The notes: generated by a model not told the origin, from the sequence alone. Positions 1 to 7,349 are shown, counted from the stretch's first letter. The stretch is DNA of 34,188 nt from Streptomyces niphimycinicus (GCF_018883605.1 NZ_JAHLEM010000227.1:1-34188), one strand, 5' to 3'. Numbers and translations are program-made.

Positions 1-108
1 TCTGCCTGTGGAGACGGTGTGAGACCTCAACGGGAGTCCTCCCGGACGGGGCGGTCGTCGGTGAAGCAGGAACCCCAGCGGGCGACCGCTGGAATCGCCC
101 GCCTTTAG
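1..108 (+). CDS. tnpB: TnpB (IS200/IS605-family) C-terminal fragment, cut by window start
   Basis: Frame 1 reads 35 codons to a TAG at 106-108. The peptide contains ACGDGVRP and SSVKQEP, which I recognise as the usual C-terminal tail of actinomycete TnpB proteins, the RNA-guided nucleases of IS200/IS605-type elements. Only the tail beyond the RuvC and zinc-finger regions lies inside the window, so catalytic competence cannot be judged. The stop codon sits inside the terminal hairpin of the element, the arrangement expected where the 3' end of tnpB overlaps the omega-RNA gene. The identification rests on this tail plus the hairpin that follows it; the rest of the gene lies left of the window. 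Confidence 0.75.
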   Translation, partial: SACGDGVRPQRESSRTGRSSVKQEPQRATAGIARL

Positions 109-125
109 GCGGGGGAGGAAGTCAA
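98..125 (+). mobile_element. Right end of IS200/IS605-type element and 3' end of its omega-RNA
   Basis: CCCGCC (98-103), loop TTTA (104-107) and GGCGGG (108-113) form a perfect 6-bp hairpin followed by GGAGGAAGTCAA. This matches the right-end hairpin and a terminal TCAA-type cleavage site of IS200/IS605 elements, giving an inferred boundary after about position 125. In this family the omega-RNA covers this end and its guide is the flanking DNA, here roughly 126-145, which is the 3' end of the next gene. The left end and any tnpA are outside the window. Confidence 0.65.
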
Positions 126-748
126 GTCACGGTCTCCAGGTCGACGACGACGACGTCGTCGTCCAGATCGGCGAGGCGGACGAGGGGGTCGGTGGCGCGG
201 TCCCCGATCCGGGCGTTCGGGCGGGGGCCGGACGCCCCGGCCGCGACGACGACGATCTCGTCCGGGCGGGGCGCGTCGGGGATGCGGATCTGGCAGGTCT
301 GGTAGTGCGAGCGGGTCGCGGCCGCGGTCTTGTGCCACAGCGGCACGGTCAGCGGCGCACCGGCCGGAAGCCGGTCGTCGCTGAAGACGATGATCGAGGT
401 GCCCTCGGTCAGCTCGCGGAAGACATTGCCGAAGAACGGGGTGTGGATCAGCGCGCCGCCGTGCTCGATCTCCCCGTCGAGACCCACGATCGCGGCCTTG
501 CCGAAGGACTCGATCCGGTCGACCCCGCCCAGCGCCTCGCTGATCCGGCCGGTGAGCAGCCGGGCCAGCCCCGGTGCGATCCGCTCCACCTCGGGCCCCA
601 GATCGGCGACGACGCCGCCGCCGGCCCAGGGGTTGTGGATCACCGCGGCCGCCGCGACCCGGCGCACCGGCACCGCGACCGGGCGGCCGAGCTCCAGCAG
701 CAGCTCATCGGTGACGGTGACGACCTTGCGCAGCCCCGCCTCAGCCAT
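122..748 (-). CDS. Amino acid synthesis family protein (AA_synth, DUF1185)
   Basis: This 208-residue protein resembles the AA_synth/DUF1185 family (PF06684), small alpha/beta proteins with a variant of the chorismate mutase fold and a suspected but unproven role in amino-acid metabolism. Visible hallmarks are the segments HNPWAGG, a conserved GKAAIVG, a GGALIHTPFFGN stretch and a C-terminal VVAAGASGPRPNAR. The start at 748 overlaps the end of the upstream monooxygenase gene by 8 bp, so the two are almost certainly translationally coupled. The stop codon (122-124) lies within the inferred end of the adjacent insertion element, so the last one or two residues and the stop may have been supplied by the insertion. 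The substrate is unknown; pairing with a flavin monooxygenase suggests a catabolic role. Confidence 0.75.
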   Translation of the reverse strand: MAEAGLRKVVTVTDELLLELGRPVAVPVRRVAAAAVIHNPWAGGGVVADLGPEVERIAPGLARLLTGRISEALGGVDRIESFGKAAIVGLDGEIEHGGALIHTPFFGNVFRELTEGTSIIVFSDDRLPAGAPLTVPLWHKTAAATRSHYQTCQIRIPDAPRPDEIVVVAAGASGPRPNARIGDRATDPLVRLADLDDDVVVVDLETVT

Positions 749-1880
749 GACCGCCACCGGTGGTGAACCGCGGCATGACCTTCTCGGCGAACAGCTCCAG
801 GCTGCGCATCGCGTTGCGGTGCGGCAGACCGGGGTGGGTGGTCCACAGCAGCAGATGCTCACACCCCACCTCGTCGCGCAGCTCGGCGATCTTCTCCGAG
901 ACGTACTCGGGGGTGCCGACCAGCAGATTGCGCCGCTGGAGGAAGTCGAAGGACAGCTCATGGGCGTCGGTGAGCTCCTCGCCCGCCTCCATGAGGTTGC
1001 CCAGCCCCCGCCAGTGCATGATCCACCGGTAGGTGGTCATCAGCGCCTCTTCGAATTCGGCGCGTGCCTGCTCCATGGTGTCGGCGACATACACATCGCG
1101 CACCAGGCCGATGCCCTCGCCCAGCGCGTACTCGCGGCCCGCCGCCTGGCTCGCGGTGTCCCGGTAGAGCTCGAACCGCTCCTTGAGCGCGGAGACCGGC
1201 GGCAGCCAGAAGAGCCCCTGGACACCGTCCGCCGCCGCGGCCTTGATCGACCGGGGGCTGTCGATGACCTGCCACAGCGGAGGATGCGGCCGTTGCAGCG
1301 GAAACGGCGTGACCTGCATCTTGGTGATGACACCGGCCTCGGTGTACTCCGGGGTGGCGGGGGAGAGCGGGTGGTTCCACTTCACCCCGGGGGCGGGGAA
1401 CTCGTAGAACCGGCCCCGGTGCGAGAAGAACTCGCCGCTCCACGCCTTGCGCAGGACCTCCACGGTCTCGTCGTACAGCGCGCGGTTCTGCTCCTGGTCG
1501 CGCGGATCGGCCAGGGCGTTGAGGTTGAGCGCCTCGCGGCCGTACAGCCCCCGGCCGAGCCCGACCTCGACCCGGCCCCCCGAGAGCTGGTCGAGCATCG
1601 CGATGTCCTCGGCGAGCCGCAGTGGATGCCAGAAGGTGGCGATGGAGGCCGCCTGGCCGATCCGGATATCTGTCGTACGGGCGGCGATGTCCGCCCCCAT
1701 CAGCACCGGGTTCGGGGTGATCTCGATCGCCTCGTGCCCGAAGTGGTGCTCGGTGTACCAGGTGGACCAGAAGCCCGCCCGGTCCGCAGTGACCGCGAAC
1801 TCACGGGCCTCCGCCATGACGTCGGGGTACTCGCCGAGGCGGCCCGGGGCACCGAGGTTGTGGAATATCGAAAAGCGCAT
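741..1880 (-). CDS. LLM-class flavin-dependent monooxygenase
   Basis: A 379-residue bacterial-luciferase-like (LLM) oxidoreductase, which uses reduced flavin supplied by a partner reductase to oxygenate a small substrate. It begins with the first beta strand MRFSIFHNL, contains YTEHHFG, where luciferase-like enzymes carry their conserved His, GQAASIATFWHPLRLAEDIA and the loop GGRVEVGLGRGLY, all typical of the TIM-barrel family, and is of normal length. I chose ATG at 1880 because the fold starts there and AGGACGG lies upstream. A second in-frame ATG at 1919 lies 7 nt after a -10 box and could serve a leaderless transcript, adding 13 residues. The gene is divergent from a flavin-reductase fusion and an NCS1 permease, a natural two-component monooxygenase arrangement. 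Substrate not predictable. Confidence 0.85.
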   Translation of the reverse strand: MRFSIFHNLGAPGRLGEYPDVMAEAREFAVTADRAGFWSTWYTEHHFGHEAIEITPNPVLMGADIAARTTDIRIGQAASIATFWHPLRLAEDIAMLDQLSGGRVEVGLGRGLYGREALNLNALADPRDQEQNRALYDETVEVLRKAWSGEFFSHRGRFYEFPAPGVKWNHPLSPATPEYTEAGVITKMQVTPFPLQRPHPPLWQVIDSPRSIKAAAADGVQGLFWLPPVSALKERFELYRDTASQAAGREYALGEGIGLVRDVYVADTMEQARAEFEEALMTTYRWIMHWRGLGNLMEAGEELTDAHELSFDFLQRRNLLVGTPEYVSEKIAELRDEVGCEHLLLWTTHPGLPHRNAMRSLELFAEKVMPRFTTGGGHG

Positions 1881-1926
1881 GCAGCGTCCGTCCTGTTCTT
1901 CCGGCTCACGCTGTGCCATGGCAGGG

Positions 1927-1956
1927 AGGCTAGGAGTCCGATTCCGGCCCCGTCAA
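1927..1956 (-). promoter_or_regulatory. Sigma-HrdB-type promoter of the LLM/AA_synth operon
   Basis: Read on the minus strand, TTGACG (1956-1951) is followed by an 18-bp spacer and TAGCCT (1932-1927). The start of transcription would fall at about 1920, next to the in-frame ATG at 1919. Confidence 0.6.
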
Positions 1957-1968
1957 GGGTCACGGTCG

Positions 1969-1993
1969 AGACACCTACTATTGACCTGTGTCT
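1969..1993. promoter_or_regulatory. Inverted repeat, candidate operator between divergent promoters
   Basis: AGACAC (1969-1974) and GTGTCT (1988-1993) form a perfect 6-bp inverted repeat with a 13-bp spacer. It lies between the two divergent promoters, just upstream of the minus-strand -35 box. The XRE-cupin regulator encoded at 4653 is a possible ligand; this is inference. Confidence 0.4.
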
Positions 1994-2047
1994 TTGCTGT
2001 TCGGAGAGGTCTCGCCAACCCATTTCCGGTTCATTCATCCCTAGGTG

Positions 2048-2077
2048 TTGACAGCGACTGATGGCCCTTTCTACGGT
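2048..2077 (+). promoter_or_regulatory. Sigma-HrdB-type promoter of the fusion/permease operon
   Basis: TTGACA (2048-2053), an 18-bp spacer and TACGGT (2072-2077) fit the streptomycete vegetative promoter consensus well. Transcription would begin near 2084, giving a leader of about 30 nt with GAGGGA ahead of the ATG at 2114. Confidence 0.65.
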
Positions 2078-2113
2078 CCTCTGCCATACAAGAGCTGAGT
2101 GAGGGAAGACGTC

Positions 2114-3031
2114 ATGACGCATACTCTTGACCGCACCGCCCGCATCCGCTCCACCTGGCAGGCCGTCTGGGACCAGGGCCAGGTCGACGCGCTCGACCAA
2201 CTGCTCAGCCCCGGCTATGTACGGCGACGCGGTCCCGCCGCGGCCCCCCAGGACCGAGAGCAGTTCAAGGAGTCCGTCCGCGCCATCCGCCGGGCCTTCC
2301 CCGATCTCCGTACCGAGATCGAGGAGATCGTCGAGGACGGCGAATCGCTGGCGATCCGCTGGCGCAGCACCGGCAGCCACACCGGCGACTTCCTCGGCGT
2401 GCCGGCCACCGGCAGGCCGGTCGAAGTCTCCGGCGCCACCTTCACCCGCTTCGACCACGGTGTGGTCAGCGAGGAGTGGGTGACCTGGGATCCCCGCCAG
2501 TTGCTGGAGGCGCTCGGGATCATCACCACCACCCAGCGAGCGGCCGTCGACGCCGATCTGGTCCGTGGCGTGCACCGTAAGTTCATCACCGGTGTCACCG
2601 TCGTGACCTGCCAGGACGACGGCAGGCCCCGGGGTCTTGCGGTGAACGCGTTCGCCAGCATCTCGCTGGATCCGCCGATGGTGCTGGTCTGTGTGCAGCG
2701 CACCTCCACCACCCACCCCGCACTGCACCGGGCAAGCCATCTGGGGATCAACATCCTCGCCGCCGGCCAGCTCGATGTGGCCAAGACGTTCGCCTCCAAG
2801 GCGGACGACAAGTTCGCCGGGCTGGCCTGGACCGCGGGCGAGTTCGGGGCCCCGCTGATCGACGGGTCCTGCGCCCAGTTGGAGGTGGAGATCGGCGAGC
2901 GGCTGGAGGCCGGCAGCCACACCGTCTTCACCGGCCGGGTGGTCTCCGCCCGCCATGCGGAGCTGGCCCCGCTGGTCTACAGCGGCGGCGGCTTCTTCGA
3001 CATCTCGCAGACCGCGCCGCTGCCGTGGTGA
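2114..3031 (+). CDS. SnoaL-like (ester cyclase) / flavin reductase fusion protein
   Basis: This 305-residue protein joins two families. Residues about 5-140 are a SnoaL-like/NTF2-fold ester-cyclase domain (RSTWQAVWDQGQVDALDQLL, then FPDLRTEIEEIVEDG and HTGDFLGVPATGRPVE). Residues about 150-300 are a flavin reductase (FMN-binding split-barrel) domain with RGVHRKFITGVTVVTC, GLAVNAFASISLDPPMVLVC and a C-terminal LVYSGGGFFD. The reductase half should supply reduced flavin to the divergently encoded LLM monooxygenase. What the SnoaL half does is unknown; relatives include cyclases, hydroxylases and non-catalytic binding proteins. The start at 2114 is preceded by GAGGGA at an 8-nt spacing; an upstream GTG at 2099 has no comparable site. 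The fusion reads as one continuous frame with no sign of error at the junction. Confidence 0.85.
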   Translation: MTHTLDRTARIRSTWQAVWDQGQVDALDQLLSPGYVRRRGPAAAPQDREQFKESVRAIRRAFPDLRTEIEEIVEDGESLAIRWRSTGSHTGDFLGVPATGRPVEVSGATFTRFDHGVVSEEWVTWDPRQLLEALGIITTTQRAAVDADLVRGVHRKFITGVTVVTCQDDGRPRGLAVNAFASISLDPPMVLVCVQRTSTTHPALHRASHLGINILAAGQLDVAKTFASKADDKFAGLAWTAGEFGAPLIDGSCAQLEVEIGERLEAGSHTVFTGRVVSARHAELAPLVYSGGGFFDISQTAPLPW

Positions 3032-3104
3032 GAGGCCGCCGCCCGGATCCGTACGCCCACCGGTCCCCCCTGACGTCCACTCCTCCCGTTCCAGGAGCAC
3101 GCCC

Positions 3105-4532
3105 ATGACCCACGATGACACGGCGCCGGTGTACGGCAGCGCGGTCACCAAGGTGGAGCCCTTCGGGGTCGACCACATCCCCGACAACGAGCGGCACGGC
3201 AAGCCCAGTTCGCAGTTCTTCGTCTGGTTCGCCGCCGGTCTCAACTTCCCCATCATCCTGCTCGGGTTCAGCGCGGTCGGGCTCGGTCTCAGCTTCGGCG
3301 CCGCCGTCGCCGCGATCGTGGCCGGCGCGGGTCTGGGCTCGCTGCTGATGGCCGTGATGTCCCGGATGGGCGTACGGCTGGGGGTGCCCCAGCAGATCCA
3401 GGCGCGTGGTCCGCTCGGCTTCTTCGGCAACTTCCTGCCGGTGGCGTACATCAATGTGTTCGCCGGGGTCGGCTGGGCCGCCGTCACCGTGATCCTCGGC
3501 GGCAAGGCCATCGCCGAGCTGACCCATCTGCCCTTCTGGGTCTGCGGGTTGGCGCTCACCCTGGTCGAGCTGGTGGTGTCCATCTACGGCTACAACATGA
3601 TCAATTTCCTTCAGCGGGTGCTGACCTATGTGCTCACCCCGCTGTTCGTCATGATCACGGTGGTGGCCCTGGTACGGGGCGCGGGCACCTTCGGCGCCGA
3701 TCCGAAGGCACCGGACTATGTGGGCTCCACCGGCGGCTGGATCACCTTCGGCGGCTGGTTCCTCTCCTTCCTCGTCGCCTGGGCGCCGTTCGCCTCGGAC
3801 TACTCGCGCTATCTGCCCGACTCGCCACGCGTGGTGGGCCGCACCGCCTGGTACACCGGGCTCGGCAACTTCGTCACCATCTGCTGGCTCGGCATCCTCG
3901 GTGTGCTCCTCGGCTCCAACGCCACCAGCACCGACTCCATCACCGCCCTGCACCAGTTGACCGGGCCGTTCGCCATCCCCGCCCTCATCGCCATCGGGCT
4001 CTCGGCGCTCGCGCAGAACTTCCTCAACGTCTACGGCGGCGCGATCTCCATCCAGACGCTGAAGGTGCCGGTCACCCGGACCCAGGCCGTGACCCTCATC
4101 TGCGCGCTGGCGTACGGGATCAGCCTGTGGGGACACTCCGGGGTCGAGGACAAGTTCTCGGTGTTCCTCAATCTCACCGCGTACTTCATCGCGCCGTTCG
4201 CCACCGTGCTGCTGCTCGACTACCACCTGGGCGGCCGCTCCGACCCCGGCCGGATCGCCGAGCTGTACGACCGCGGACGGGTGCTCTCCTGGGGCTTCGT
4301 CGCCTGGGCAGGAGGCGTGGTGGCCTCGGTGCCGTTCTGGCAATCCGACCTCTACACCGGGGCGTTCGCCTCGGCGTATCCGCACGCGGGCGATCTGAGC
4401 ATGTTCGTCGCGGCGGCCGCCGCCGCGGTGCTCTATCTGCTGACCTACCGGCTCCGGCCGCTGTGGACGCGGGATGTCCCCGCCACGCCCGGGCCGCGGC
4501 CGGAGAAGACGGCGGCGGTGGCGGGCTCCTGA
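3105..4532 (+). CDS. NCS1-family purine/cytosine-type permease
   Basis: A 475-residue polytopic membrane protein of the nucleobase:cation symporter-1 family. The N-terminal VEPFGVDHIPDNERHGKPSS is a hallmark of the family and is followed by about 12 hydrophobic segments, with FLVAWAPFASDYSRYLP in the middle, the conserved region near the substrate site. Members import purines, cytosine, allantoin, hydantoins, thiamine or similar heterocycles; the sequence does not let me choose. ATG at 3105 follows AGGAG at about 7 nt. It begins 73 nt after the reductase fusion and is probably cotranscribed with it, so it likely imports the substrate or precursor of the monooxygenase pathway. The C-terminal tail (about 20 residues) is hydrophilic and unconserved. 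Confidence 0.88.
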   Translation: MTHDDTAPVYGSAVTKVEPFGVDHIPDNERHGKPSSQFFVWFAAGLNFPIILLGFSAVGLGLSFGAAVAAIVAGAGLGSLLMAVMSRMGVRLGVPQQIQARGPLGFFGNFLPVAYINVFAGVGWAAVTVILGGKAIAELTHLPFWVCGLALTLVELVVSIYGYNMINFLQRVLTYVLTPLFVMITVVALVRGAGTFGADPKAPDYVGSTGGWITFGGWFLSFLVAWAPFASDYSRYLPDSPRVVGRTAWYTGLGNFVTICWLGILGVLLGSNATSTDSITALHQLTGPFAIPALIAIGLSALAQNFLNVYGGAISIQTLKVPVTRTQAVTLICALAYGISLWGHSGVEDKFSVFLNLTAYFIAPFATVLLLDYHLGGRSDPGRIAELYDRGRVLSWGFVAWAGGVVASVPFWQSDLYTGAFASAYPHAGDLSMFVAAAAAAVLYLLTYRLRPLWTRDVPATPGPRPEKTAAVAGS

Positions 4533-4555
4533 CCTCCCGGCAGTGCACGGCCCGG

Positions 4556-4586
4556 GGCGGGCGGCGTCGCTACGGCGCCGCCCGCC
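4556..4586 (+). terminator. Hairpin terminator after the permease gene
   Basis: GGCGGGCGGCG (4556-4566) and CGCCGCCCGCC (4576-4586) form a perfect 11-bp stem with a 9-nt loop. There is no U tract, as is usual for streptomycete terminators. Confidence 0.6.
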
Positions 4587-4652
4587 GCCGAGGTGGGGCC
4601 CTCATCCGGCACCAGCGCGTCCCCTTTGACGACAGGCCCTAGGATGCGGTGG

Positions 4653-5255
4653 ATGGCGGGAGACGCGGGGGACGACGACAAGGCGCTGGAGCGGATCATC
4701 GCGGTCCGGGCGCGGGAGTACCGGCAGGCGGCCGGGGCGTCGGTCGGTGGGATGGCCGAGCGGGTGGGTATCTCCAAGGCCATGCTGTCCAAGATCGAGA
4801 ACGCCCAGACCGCCTGTAGCCTCACCACCCTCTCCCGGCTCGCGCGCGGCCTGGGCGTGCCCGTCACCGCGCTCCTCCGCGGGATGGACGACGAGCGCGA
4901 GGCGGTCTTCGTCCCGGCCGGTCACGGCGCCCGCATCGTGCGCCGCGGCACCCGGATCGGCCATGAGTACGCCCTGCTCGGCGCCCTGCGCGGCAGCAAT
5001 AAGCGGATGGAGGCGCTGGAGGTCACCCTCACCGAGTCCAGCGAGGTCTTCCCGCTCTTCCAGCACGGTGGCACCGAGCTGATCTACATGCTCGAGGGCG
5101 TCATGGGCTACGGCCACGGCAAGTCCAGCTACACACTGGGGGCCGGTGACGCCCTCCAGTTCGACGGCGAGGCGCCGCACGGCCCGGAGAAGCTGATCAC
5201 CCTGCCCATACGGTTCCTGACCGTGACGGCCTTCGGCGACACCCCGCACCACTGA
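4653..5255 (+). CDS. XRE-family regulator with C-terminal cupin domain
   Basis: A 200-residue transcription factor. An N-terminal helix-turn-helix (about residues 15-70, VGISKAMLSKIENAQTACSL) is followed by a cupin domain (about 105-190) with FQHGGTELIYMLEGVMGYGH and GAGDALQFDGEAPHGPE, which typically senses a small ligand or metal. Such proteins often control a neighbouring catabolic or transport operon, so it is the best candidate regulator of the divergent locus to its left. The start is uncertain: TAGGAT at 4640-4645 lies 7 nt before ATG 4653 and could be a -10 box for a leaderless message, while AGGA at 4641-4644 could act as a ribosome site for the same ATG; ATG 4644 is the alternative. 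Confidence 0.85.
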   Translation: MAGDAGDDDKALERIIAVRAREYRQAAGASVGGMAERVGISKAMLSKIENAQTACSLTTLSRLARGLGVPVTALLRGMDDEREAVFVPAGHGARIVRRGTRIGHEYALLGALRGSNKRMEALEVTLTESSEVFPLFQHGGTELIYMLEGVMGYGHGKSSYTLGAGDALQFDGEAPHGPEKLITLPIRFLTVTAFGDTPHH

Positions 5256-5280
5256 CCTGTTCCCTTCCCGCAACGCTGTG

Positions 5281-5775
5281 TTACCGCCTCCGGCGGGAGG
5301 GCGTCGGGCGCTCGGCGGGGGCCGGGTCGATACAGCGCGACTGGGCGTGTTCGTAGACCATCGTGCTCTGCACATCCGCCACCTCGCGGCGCTCGGTGAG
5401 GCGGTCGATGACGAACGCGTACAGCCCATTGGTGTCCGGCACCGCCACATGGATGAGGAAGTCATGGGCGCCGGAGGTGACGAACAGGCCGATGGTCTCC
5501 GGCAACTGGGCGGCCCATTCCCGGAAGCCCTCGATGACCGGCCGGGACGGCGGGCGGATCCGCACCGAGATCAGCGCCTGGACGGGGCGGCCGACCGCCT
5601 CCAGGTCGACGGCGGCGTGATAGCCGCTGATGATGCCGCGCTCTCGCAGCGCCCGGACCCGCTCCAGAGAGGTCGACGGCGAGACCCCCGTCCGCACGGC
5701 CAGCTCGCGATTGGTCTGGCGTGCATCGTTTTGCAGCTCCCGCAGAAGAGCGCGGTCGAGTGCATCAAGTTCCAC
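5281..5775 (-). CDS. Lrp/AsnC-family transcriptional regulator
   Basis: A 164-residue Lrp/AsnC regulator. The N-terminal winged helix (LDRALLRELQNDARQTNREL, VSPSTSLERVRALRERGII) is followed by the RAM/AsnC ligand-binding domain with a conserved GAHDFLIHVAVPD. GTG at 5775 is supported by AAAGGAG 7 nt upstream. It is divergent from the DUF2000 gene across 108 bp, the standard arrangement for an AsnC regulator and its target, so it likely controls that gene and itself in response to an amino acid. It ends 26 bp from the convergent XRE-cupin gene. The C-terminal tail is rich in Arg, Pro and Ser. Confidence 0.9.
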   Translation of the reverse strand: MELDALDRALLRELQNDARQTNRELAVRTGVSPSTSLERVRALRERGIISGYHAAVDLEAVGRPVQALISVRIRPPSRPVIEGFREWAAQLPETIGLFVTSGAHDFLIHVAVPDTNGLYAFVIDRLTERREVADVQSTMVYEHAQSRCIDPAPAERPTPSRRRR

Positions 5776-5883
5776 GAATACGCTCCTTTGCCTGAGGAAA
5801 TTCGGCGGGCCGTGCCGCCGCTCGGATGGATGGGTACCGTCCACCCCATCCACCACATTAGCCATCGACAAGGAGTGCCGCTC

Positions 5884-6348
5884 GTGTCCGTTCCCCAGCT
5901 CACCGACGAGGATGTCCGCACCGATCAGTCCACCCGGCAGGCGAAGCTGAAGTGGGTGATCGTCGTGGCCGAGGAGCTGCCGGCGGGCCGGGCGGTGAAC
6001 GCCGCCGCCTGTATGGCCGCCGCCGTCGGCCGGGCGATGCCGGAGCTGCTGGGGCCGGACGGCCGGGACGGGTCCGGCGCCGGCCACCCGGGGCTGCCGT
6101 GGGCCGGCTGCTCGATCCTGGTCGCCGGCCCGGAGACACTGCGCGAGCTGCGCGCGAAGGCCGCGGAGAAGGACGACATCTTCCTTGTCGACATGCCCGG
6201 GCAGGCCCAGACCTCACGGGTCTACGACGAGTACCTCGACAGCCTGGCCGGCACCAAGACCGAGGACCTCGACTATCTCGCGCTCAGCCTCGTCGGCCCG
6301 CGGAACAGGGTGAGCAAGCTCATCGGGAAGCTGCCCCTGCTGCGCTGA
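5884..6348 (+). CDS. DUF2000 family protein
   Basis: A 154-residue protein of the DUF2000 family, which has a fold related to peptidyl-tRNA hydrolase 2 but no established function. Visible features are LKWVIVVAEELPAGRAVNAA near the N terminus, a central GCSILVAG and a C-terminal LALSLVGPRNRVSKLIGKLP. GTG at 5884 follows AAGGAG with 8 nt between; GTG at 5875 overlaps that site and is less likely. It is divergent from an AsnC regulator. Its last 29 bp overlap the convergent ketopantoate-reductase-like gene. Confidence 0.82.
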   Translation: MSVPQLTDEDVRTDQSTRQAKLKWVIVVAEELPAGRAVNAAACMAAAVGRAMPELLGPDGRDGSGAGHPGLPWAGCSILVAGPETLRELRAKAAEKDDIFLVDMPGQAQTSRVYDEYLDSLAGTKTEDLDYLALSLVGPRNRVSKLIGKLPLLR

Positions 6349-7288
6349 CATCCGTGCCGCCGGTCGCGGCCGGGTCGCCCAGGGCGTACGGGGAGAGGAT
6401 GTCGGCGATGGCCCGGTTGCGCGGGGTCGCGACGCCCAGCTCGGCGCCGAGGTCGGCCACCGCGCCGCTGAGCCAGCCCAGTTCGAGCCGGTTGCCGCGC
6501 AGCAGGTCGTTGTGCATGGAGGACGTCATGGCGGCGGGCAGCGTGTCGCAGAAGGCGAGCCGGTCGTCGGCGAAACCGGGGTCCAGGGCCACCCCCTTGG
6601 CCCGCCCCACGGCGACCACCTCGTGCATCACCTCACGCAGCAGGGCCCGCGACCCGGGATCCCCGCGGACCACCCCGATCGGCTGCCGCACCGCCGACGT
6701 CGTCCCGGAAAGGCCCACCAGGAAGACGAACTTCTCCCAGACGGTGCGCTCGATGTCCGCGCTGATCTCCGCGTCGATACCGGCCGCCACGGCGCGGTCG
6801 AGGAAGGCGCGGGCGCGCGGGGACTCCGCACGGTCGTAACTGCCGAACACCAGCCGCTGCAATGTGCCGTTGTGCACCACCACCCCGGGCTCCTCGATGA
6901 ACGCCGAGATATAGCCGACCCCGCCGAGGACGGCCTCGGCCGGCAGATGGCGGCGCAGCACCGTGTCCTTCTGGACCCCGTTCTGGAACGACACGACGGC
7001 GGCGCCGCCCTCGGCGAGGGGCGCGAGCTGCCGGGCGACGTCCTCGGTGTCCCACAGCTTCACCGCCACCATGACGAGGTCCGGGGCCTCCAGATCGGAG
7101 ATGGCCGGCACCACCGCCTCGGACGGCACCCGCAGCTCGCCCAGCGGGCTGCGCACCGTCAGCCCCTTCTCCCGGATCGCCGCGAGATGGCGGCCCCGTG
7201 CCACGAAGGTGACATCGTCACCCGCGGCGGCGAGCCGTGCGCCGAAGTATCCGCCGACGCCACCCGCGCCGATGACCGCGATCCGCAT
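6320..7288 (-). CDS. 2-dehydropantoate 2-reductase family enzyme
   Basis: A 322-residue NADP-dependent reductase of the ketopantoate reductase family (PanE/ApbA). The Rossmann fold starts at residue 2 (VIGAGGVGGYFGARL), followed by VMVAVKLWDTED, FQNGVQKD (the conserved Asn-Gly) and the C-terminal helical domain with VWEKFVFLVGLSG, carrying the family's catalytic Lys. The Asn usually found a few residues after this Lys is replaced by hydrophobic residues, so true ketopantoate activity is not certain; many genomes carry several such paralogues with other substrates. It is divergent from the CGNR regulator across 61 bp that hold an inverted repeat, suggesting control by that regulator. Confidence 0.85.
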   Translation of the reverse strand: MRIAVIGAGGVGGYFGARLAAAGDDVTFVARGRHLAAIREKGLTVRSPLGELRVPSEAVVPAISDLEAPDLVMVAVKLWDTEDVARQLAPLAEGGAAVVSFQNGVQKDTVLRRHLPAEAVLGGVGYISAFIEEPGVVVHNGTLQRLVFGSYDRAESPRARAFLDRAVAAGIDAEISADIERTVWEKFVFLVGLSGTTSAVRQPIGVVRGDPGSRALLREVMHEVVAVGRAKGVALDPGFADDRLAFCDTLPAAMTSSMHNDLLRGNRLELGWLSGAVADLGAELGVATPRNRAIADILSPYALGDPAATGGTDVSAAGAASR

Positions 7289-7320
7289 GATGTGCCCTCA
7301 CCCTCACCCTCAGCCGCTTG

Positions 7321-7340
7321 GTAACCCTTCGGATGGTTAC
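7321..7340. promoter_or_regulatory. GTAACC-N8-GGTTAC inverted repeat, candidate operator
   Basis: A perfect 6-bp inverted repeat (7321-7326 and 7335-7340) lies between two divergent genes. Its right arm overlaps TACTAT (7338-7343), a likely -10 box of the CGNR gene, so binding would block transcription. Autoregulation by the CGNR protein is the simplest reading. Confidence 0.5.
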
Positions 7341-7349
7341 TATATGCGG

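Noticed and set aside
330..2051. Long plus-strand open frame opposite the LLM and AA_synth genes
   Set aside because: Composition is that of antisense to high-GC coding DNA, with no recognisable domain, and the minus-strand proteins match known families throughout.
5278..5883. Upstream extension of the DUF2000 protein
   Set aside because: It lies antisense to the AsnC gene; a ribosome site and the family N terminus support GTG 5884.
7321..7340. Intrinsic terminator for either divergent gene
   Set aside because: Both flanking genes start, not end, here; the repeat overlaps a -10 box.
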